From NCBI GenBank assembly GCA_002104935.1, contig MCGT01000055.1, forward strand, positions 38,787-102,786: a DNA stretch of 64,000 bases. The letters are read 5' to 3'. Positions 58,208 to 64,000 of this stretch are shown here, piece after piece. The stretch's first letter is position 1. Each line of letters begins with the position of its first letter. The notes below the pieces were generated by a model. That model made no database searches. It was not told the DNA's origin and worked only from the letters and a program-made list of their open reading frames with translations. A program made the position numbers and the translations under genes. This DNA comes from Hesseltinella vesiculosa (taxonomy: Eukaryota; Mucoromycota; Mucoromycetes; Mucorales; Cunninghamellaceae).

Positions 58208-58380
58208 AGCACTTTTCAGCTAATGCATCGGCGAGGAATTTTTCATAGGACCAAGTTCATATGAAAGGTATTGATGCTGAAAAAATCACGTCAATCTGGG
58301 GAGGTCACCTCCAGCCAATTTTCAATTTCCGCCTGCAGGTGCCTGTGCCCAGCGGCAAGCCTGACATCCGTGGACCAATA
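58208..58380 (-). repeat. Dispersed repeat, copy 4 (weak)
   Basis: Landmarks in the same order as the 40765-41022 copy: GAGCACTTTTCAGC, TGCATCGGCGAGGAATTTTTCATAGG, GATGCTGAAAAAATCACGTCAATC and CCAGCCAATTTTCA. It is more diverged than the other copies and the right end is unclear. Confidence 0.4.
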
Positions 58381-58663
58381 ACCAATGCTGGTAACAATTT
58401 TGAGGAGTAGAGTCACCCATTGCTGAGCGTCTCAAAACTTTCAAACGCTCATGGTCCTCAACAGATCCGAACTTGCAAGCGACGCAAAAAAAAAAAAAAA
58501 CACAACCACAGGGAAAAGACGGGGTGGACAAGCAAAAAATAAAAAAAAATGCATAAAGCAAGAACGGCGGAGCTTTGTTCATTCTTTGTTGTTTCTCCTC
58601 CTTGCTCCCTTTTTTTTTTTTTTTGCTCATTTATACTGCTGCTGCACTAGACTTTGACCTTCA

Positions 58664-60014
58664 ATGCTTGATGCGCTGCCGACGGAGCTAATATGGAGTG
58701 TCTTCAGCTACCTCGACTATGACGATTTGGATCAGCTTTTAACGATCAGATGCCTGGAGACCGTGGTGGCCACGTATTTATTCAAGCATTTCCATTACCA
58801 ATTCAAGGTTGCGGATTTGCTGCGATGGTTCGAGGCATTGCCAAGCGACCAGCGCCAGCTGAATGACGCTCGAGATTATGTGGCGCATGAAGTACTAGAT
58901 GTGCTTTGTCGTCATGTGCAATTGTGTGCCAAGTTTGACCAGCGCAACAAGTTTAGCGAGCTTTTGGATCGTCTGCAGCACATGGTTGTGACCCGGATAC
59001 TAGACCCCGACTTGCCAGATGGTCTGGAATATGACTATGGCCTGCTATGTTTGACGATTCGCTATATATATCTCCACACCGCCGACATTCGTGTTTTGCA
59101 CGACCCCGTAAACCAAAAATAACCCGTTTTTTCTTGGCTCGTCTCTTCAACTGACCATTTTTTTTTTTTTTAGAAATATCGACGGCGAAGCACCAAACAT
59201 CCCTTGGCTCCTTTTTTACCACGAGACTATACATGGATATGGCGGATGTATTGTAACTATGCCAAGGACTGGGCTACACCGACTATCCCTCGATGGTGGT
59301 GGTGGCAACGGCAGCTGAACACGATGTGGCAGACGCCAACCCGGCGGCGCTCTTGCTTGCGCTTCACCCGGTTTTTCGGCCTGCTGTTTGAAGCCACCAG
59401 TCTGTATTTGGAATCGACGTTGGACGGTACATTTGAAGAATGTACTAGAGAAGCCCTGGTGACAGGCAATGCCGAGGCCCTATTGCTGCTGTGCGAGGCT
59501 GCGCAGAAGCCTGTGGATGTGGAATCCATGTGCATGTCGGTGTCACTTGCTGGCGAGCAGCTCTGGTTTTATTTAGACACATTGGACGACCGAATGACAC
59601 AACAACCAACAGCAGAGCAACTAGCAAGGATTCAATTACAGCAGCAGCAGCAGGAACAACAAGACCAAGTAGACGCACCTATGACACCCCCAGAATGGCT
59701 ATTACCCGAGCGCTACCAAGTGCATACGAATACCAAATTACGACTCAAGGTAGTAACCACGGCATTATCTTTTTTTTTTTTCATGCAGGAAGAAATTGAC
59801 GTTTGTTTCTATGCATAGATGTTACGATACTTGTTTGATCGTCAAGGCTGGCGATGGTTTTACAGTCATTCCACTTTCAAATGTCGCATGCTTCAGAATA
59901 ATTGTGTCGCATGGGGAAATGAATGCCACGAGGTGAGGATAGAAAGACAACGGAGACAAAGCCAATAGACTTTTTCACCATGCATATTTCCAGAGCCTGG
60001 ATTCTCTTGATTGA
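58664..60014 (+). CDS. F-box protein
   Basis: Exons 58664-59107, 59174-59749, 59819-59932 and 59994-60014 give about 384 aa. The N-terminal F-box reads LPTELIWSVFSYLDYDDLDQLLTIRCL (residues 4-30), the Skp1-binding motif of SCF ubiquitin ligases. The remainder is helical and tryptophan-rich (RWWWWQRQLNTMW). There is a Gln-rich tract (RIQLQQQQQEQQDQ) near residue 310 and no WD40 or leucine-rich repeats. The last exon adds only SLDSLD and is less certain. The substrate cannot be inferred. An SCF adaptor role follows from the F-box alone. Confidence 0.75.
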
Positions 60015-60226
60015 CTTGAGGAAAGAGATTTGGCACTTGAAGAACATCACTGCCTTTCTGCTAAAGGACAAACGCTTTCCGCCATTGCTTTCAAAAAAAC
60101 ACTTCATTCCGATCAGAGGGTCATTGCCCACTCTCAAACCCTCTTTTTTTCCTTGTCGATTCAAAACTCAACACTTTTTTTTATTTATTTCAAATAAAAA
60201 ATTTATTCCTTGTACTTTCGTCCTGA

Positions 60227-61640
60227 TGGGTAAGCATCGTGCTCAGCAATGATCGGATCGAAAACCTTTGCTAAGCAATAAAGATGAAACGGAGGCAAAG
60301 GAGATCCTCATTCTTGAATTCCAACGTCACATCAAGGCGAAACTGTTGAATGCCAATGACCATAGCAAGACCAAGATGGAGCTGGACAATGTTTTACGGC
60401 TACCAAAGGTCAGCTGAAGTATATTGATGATGCCCGTCACTGGAAGCCCGGTTCCTTTATCGCAAAATACAGCAAGAAGAACACGTTCATGCAAGTCTGG
60501 AAAAGCTCGATGAATGAGTCATTTGCATCATTGTCCACTGAAACATTAGCCGAAGCCATGGGTAACTGCATCAAAAGAGCAAGCGTCCTGCTCTACTGCG
60601 TTCCCCTTGTCCACCGACCCATCCTCTTCCTCCACTCCACCTACCACCAAGATAAAAGAAGAGATCCTTGGGGTTCACAAGAGCGTGACATCGATCCTGG
60701 CAAGTGATTTCCAATCTGACGCCGGGTCTAGCACTGAGAAATGAGCTCTCCGGGCTATTCAAGACAGCGATGAGTGAAGTGACCAATTACTGGCAAGGAA
60801 TGACATTTTTAGTGCAAGCGACTTTGCTAAAATTTGCTACGACTCAGAGTCCTGATTGGTACAGTACCGGTGTTTGTCTGGGTTAACTTGTAGCTGGACT
60901 TTATAAAAAAAGAAAAAGGAAACAGTATAGAAAAACCTTTATTGGATGTTAGCGCACTATTAGGGATTATTGATAGACTTACCACTATGAGCAAGTGGTT
61001 TTTGTATACGTGCAAAAGAAAAAGGAAAAGAGGGAGAGAAAAAAGGAAAAGAGGAAGAGAAAAAAAGGAAAAAAAAGGAAGAGAGAAAAAGAAAAAGAGG
61101 CAGGGAAAGAAAAGTAAAAAAATATAAAAAAAAAGGAGGGGGCAATGTCAATTCTTAACACCGGTACAATGGTATGATGGATATCAGACCAGCTGATGGA
61201 CTCCCCTTATTTTTTGAGTCAGGTCTGAGTCGACAGAAATGACGTTTTTTTTGCGCTTCCACCCCCTACTCGTGCGTTGACGGACGATTTATTCTCAATT
61301 GACCACATACAATACCTCTTCTTGTCAACAACCTTCGGCAAGACCCAGGCGTCCACAGCAGCCAACCCACCCAGTGTGGTCCTATCTGACGTGGATGTTA
61401 CTACTCGTCGTCCTGACCTTGGCATCATGACCAGCGACCTGCGATCCATCTACAACAACAAGTTGGAAACCAACATTCAAAACCTTCTTTCTGGGAAATC
61501 ACTCAAGACCATGCTACAATATCTGCTGCGCCTGCTCCTGTGACTTTGGCTTGACCCACCGAGCGAGCTCAACGCCACCATGACTGCCGCCAAGGCTGCA
61601 AATATCGAGGTAAAGCTGCCCATCACCCTGCAGTCCAACA
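60227..61640 (+). pseudogene. Decayed unknown gene
   Basis: It begins MGKHRAQQ and then hits an in-frame TGA. The frame stays open as a charged helical stretch (DETEAKEILILEFQRHIKAK to VLRLPK). A frame change then leads to KYIDDARHWKPGSF and WKSSMNESFASLSTETLAEAMG, closing at 60707. Further coding-like blocks appear at 61277-61543 (NPPSVVLSDVDVTTRRPD) and to about 61645, split by the purine tract. Composition suggests a former protein-coding gene, perhaps from a mobile or expanded family. I cannot name it, and the two halves may be unrelated. Confidence 0.4.
61012..61142 (+). repeat. Polypurine tract of about 130 nt
   Basis: Almost only A and G on the plus strand, in GGAAAAGAG- and GAGAGAAAAA-like units. 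The first ~89 nt (to 61100) have no pyrimidine at all, and only a few C or T interruptions follow. A degenerate GA-rich repeat rather than a gene; the lysine-rich frame across it is an artefact. Confidence 0.85.
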
Positions 61641-61944
61641 AGTAAATGGACCAATGCTTTTCCTTTTTTTTAAAAAAAAAAAAAATAGGCAGCCGAAGCG
61701 AACGAGGTACATGAGTTGAAGCAAAGTGGATTAGAAAAAGTACGAGGAACTCAGATTGTATGGCCAAGGCAGGTTGGGATTTACTATCACGTACGTGTAT
61801 GGCAATTGCTTTAGCTCTTCAGAGTACTATCAATGCTACGCTCATTAAAATTATGTGTGCTTCTCTTTGGGAACGAGTTTATTTTTTGATACTTTGTCTA
61901 CGGATGATCTAGAAAATAAAAAGGTTGAGGTTTATACAGGTATG

Positions 61945-62256
61945 TCATGCGTGATATTGGGTTTGGAAGTTACCTCGCAAATAAAGCAAGTATTCATCTG
62001 TGGGATGATTCCCCAAGGCATCAAGTAACATGTCCTGAGCAGCATCGTTCTTGTTATCGTTTTTTTCTAGCTCGATGGCTAATATCCAAACGTGTGGTTC
62101 CATGGGGAAATTTTCAATCAACGACCGTAATACAAAGCGTTGTTGTTTGATAGGAAGATGGTGAAGGTTGTCAAGCATATCTCTGATGTGTTCTGCACCT
62201 GCAGAAATACCAGGAAGAGGTGGCCGAACAGATGGGTAGTTGGTTTGTAACATCAA
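61945..62256 (-). CDS. Small helical-repeat (HAT/TPR-like) ORF, 103 aa
   Basis: A single open frame on the minus strand from an ATG at 62256 (MMLQTNYPSVRPPLP) to a stop at 61945. Residues about 20-95 form three or four amphipathic helices: EHIRDMLDNLHHLPIKQQRFVL, EPHVWILAIELEKN, AAQDMLLDALGNHPTDEYLLYL. The W..A..E and L..AL..HP spacing recalls HAT or TPR repeats. It could be a fragment of a larger repeat protein, because three or four helices alone are short for the family. It diverges from the right-edge gene by about 125 bp. Function unknown. Confidence 0.45.
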   Translation of the reverse strand: MMLQTNYPSVRPPLPGISAGAEHIRDMLDNLHHLPIKQQRFVLRSLIENFPMEPHVWILAIELEKNDNKNDAAQDMLLDALGNHPTDEYLLYLRGNFQTQYHA

Positions 62257-62381
62257 GCAAAGTTGTTTGAAGGAGAAAAAAAAGAATGCAGGACCATCGG
62301 TAGGAAAGGCGTCGCGCTTTTTTTTTTTTTTTCTCTTTTTTCGTTTTTCTTTTATTTCTTCATTGCTGCCTTATTATTGTA

Positions 62382-64000
62382 TTCATGGAACAACAACATC
62401 CACCGTTAGGAGCCAACAAAAAGATCATGCAATGCTGGTTTTTGATCCTTATCAATGTACCGACAGCAACGCTGAATGACTTGACACGTGATGAAGACCG
62501 CTTCGCTACAACTCATCTACTGACACGCCAGCAAGCCATGATCCTGCTAACGTGGGTGCGTAAGCACCGTGGTGGTAATATGCAATGAGAGCACAACGTT
62601 GGCATTGGCATTGACTTTGTTTTTATAACTAGGATTACGTGTGTGCGAGGCTTGTGGCTCCCCGCATCATCAAACAAGCCGATCTCGACAATGTCCATTT
62701 TATATCCCTCCATCACATCGTAAGTGCATCTTCTTTTCAGCTTTTGCATGGCTATTTAACTTTTATTTTTGATAGCGATCGTTGCCACAACAAGCTCTGA
62801 TAGTGACATGATGAACGAGATCAACGTTCTCCAGCGTCTTGGCGATGAGCAGTTGCGGGAGGCAGCACAAAATCAACACCCGCCTGAAACATGCCCAACC
62901 TGCGGCCTTCCTGGCCACTCACGATCATCCAACCCTGCCTGCCCATTCAGAGCGCTAAGCAAGAAGCAATTCATGTCATCACGACTGCCTGCCTCTGAAG
63001 ATTACACTCGCGTCCGTAGTTTTGATTCCATTGTCCGACCAGCCTATCGCAACGTCCTGATCACCAACATCAAGGCCAAGTCCGATTATCTGCGTAGGAC
63101 ATTGACACGGCTGCAGCTTTTCCTGCTGGATTATGCCACCCATCACTCCGATCAAGTCCCGCCTTTTTTGTTTACACAGAACGGCCTTTACTTGATGACT
63201 CAATTGACACGTGGTCACTTGAATGCATTCCTGGAACGGTCCGATGAACGTGTGCCGGCACTGTGCTAACTCACTGGCATGAATTCAACCAAGATTTGCT
63301 GAACGTCGCTACATATGACACCCCTGGTCATACCGCCGAGCTGTCCATGGCCTGTAAGCTTCAGGCTACTGCAAACCGTAATCACATTACGGAGAACTTT
63401 GAAGGTCGAATCAAGAAGTTTGTGAAATTTCGCTTTGCTGTTGACGGTGAGGTAGGAAGCAGGCAGAAAAAAAAAGCGACATGTCCAAATTTGGCTGACC
63501 TCCATACTTTTATTTTTCTCTTTGTAGGAACCTCCTTCCAGAATCCTCGGTATCATCAAGGATTACGTCTACCAAACCTTTGCCATGATTGCCCGAAATA
63601 TGGAGCCCCTACCTGCGGAAATACCAGAACGACATAGATCTCTTACGGTGCTGGTTTTGAACGAACTATGGGCGATGAAACCTCCACAGTTACCAACGAT
63701 TACCCAAGAGACAATGCGTGCTGACCCAGGTCGGCATCTACCAATTTTACGAGCAATACTCGACGTGTATGATCATTACCGTGCAACAATTGGTGATGAA
63801 AATGATATCGAAGTGCCCTCATTCACTCTTTTGCCGCTTCCTTCGTCCAAACCTCGGTTCGTGGACATCACACCTGAAAACATCACACAACTCACAGGCT
63901 CTCGGCAATCACCAAACGACCAAGTGACAAGATTGCCACCATTTTTGCGCAAGCTACACATCTTTTGGCAAGTGTTTGCTTTTGAAAAGCTTGGATACCC
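62382..64000 (+). CDS. Zinc-knuckle gene, possibly TnpB/Fanzor-type, cut by the right edge
   Basis: Exon 1 (62382 to about 62573, MEQQHPPLG...) joins through a GTAATA donor to an exon at about 62633-62719 with a zinc knuckle, RVCEACGSPHHQTSRSRQC. The next exon, about 62777 onward, has a second knuckle (CPTCGLPGHSRSSNPAC) and a helical region up to a stop at 63267. The frame must shift near 63255 to continue as THWHEFNQDLLN, ACKLQATANRNHITENFEGRIKKF and, after an intron (about 63451-63528), to the window end. The last part (FTLLPLPSSKPRFVDIT, HIFWQVFAFEKLGYP) resembles, from memory, the N-terminal half of IS1341/TnpB-like (Fanzor) proteins common in Mucoromycota. The RuvC part would lie outside. 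The shift may make it a pseudogene. Confidence 0.4.

Noticed and set aside
1..64000. CRISPR arrays, rRNA, tRNA and snoRNA genes
   Set aside because: No regular spaced repeats, no rRNA-like segments, no convincing tRNA A and B boxes; NOP58 introns lack box C/D elements.

Overview
This is a 64 kb piece of a fungal nuclear genome. Genes are spliced by many short introns (mostly 45-120 nt) with GT-AG borders plus a few GC-AG ones. Many introns carry a long T run just before the acceptor. The mix of conserved eukaryotic genes fits an early-diverging filamentous fungus, most likely Mucoromycota (Mucorales-like). That placement is an inference. I built the gene models by hand, joining exons at splice sites and checking that reading phase is kept across each join.

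Layout. 0-3 kb: a partial gene at the left edge, a small four-exon gene, a broken tyrosine recombinase (Crypton/DIRS-like) and an unrecognised gene 3' end. 3-30 kb: a dense housekeeping block with an EPG5-like autophagy tether, indoleamine 2,3-dioxygenase, mitochondrial ClpX, NHP2, casein kinase 1, SDHAF3, the PCNA unloader ELG1, a LIM-RhoGAP of LRG1 type, the fission dynamin DNM1 and tafazzin. 30-33.6 kb: gene-poor DNA with a 180-bp tandem duplication, an 11-bp minisatellite and one copy of a dispersed repeat. 33.6-38 kb: a peroxisomal SCP2-type thiolase carrying a frameshift, and a secreted FAD amine oxidase. 38-43.7 kb: repeat-rich DNA with a truncated copy of the FHIP gene and a broken zinc-finger gene. 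43.7-60 kb: FHIP, UTP22, NOP58, COA8, a GATA factor, a BTG/Tob gene, a small two-membrane-segment protein and an F-box protein. 60-64 kb: a decayed unknown gene, a polypurine tract, a small helical-repeat ORF and a zinc-knuckle gene running off the right edge that may be a TnpB/Fanzor-type element gene.

Themes. Mitochondrial function recurs (ClpX, SDHAF3, DNM1, tafazzin, COA8), as does nucleolar ribosome or snoRNP assembly (NHP2, NOP58, UTP22). UTP22 and NOP58 start divergently about 220 bp apart, and ClpX and NHP2 share a similar short divergent promoter region. There is no metabolic gene cluster, rRNA, tRNA or CRISPR array that I can see. The most interesting items are the fungal EPG5 homologue, the four-copy dispersed repeat, the FHIP duplication, the frameshifted SCP2 thiolase, the possible ORF upstream of SDHAF3 and the right-edge element gene.
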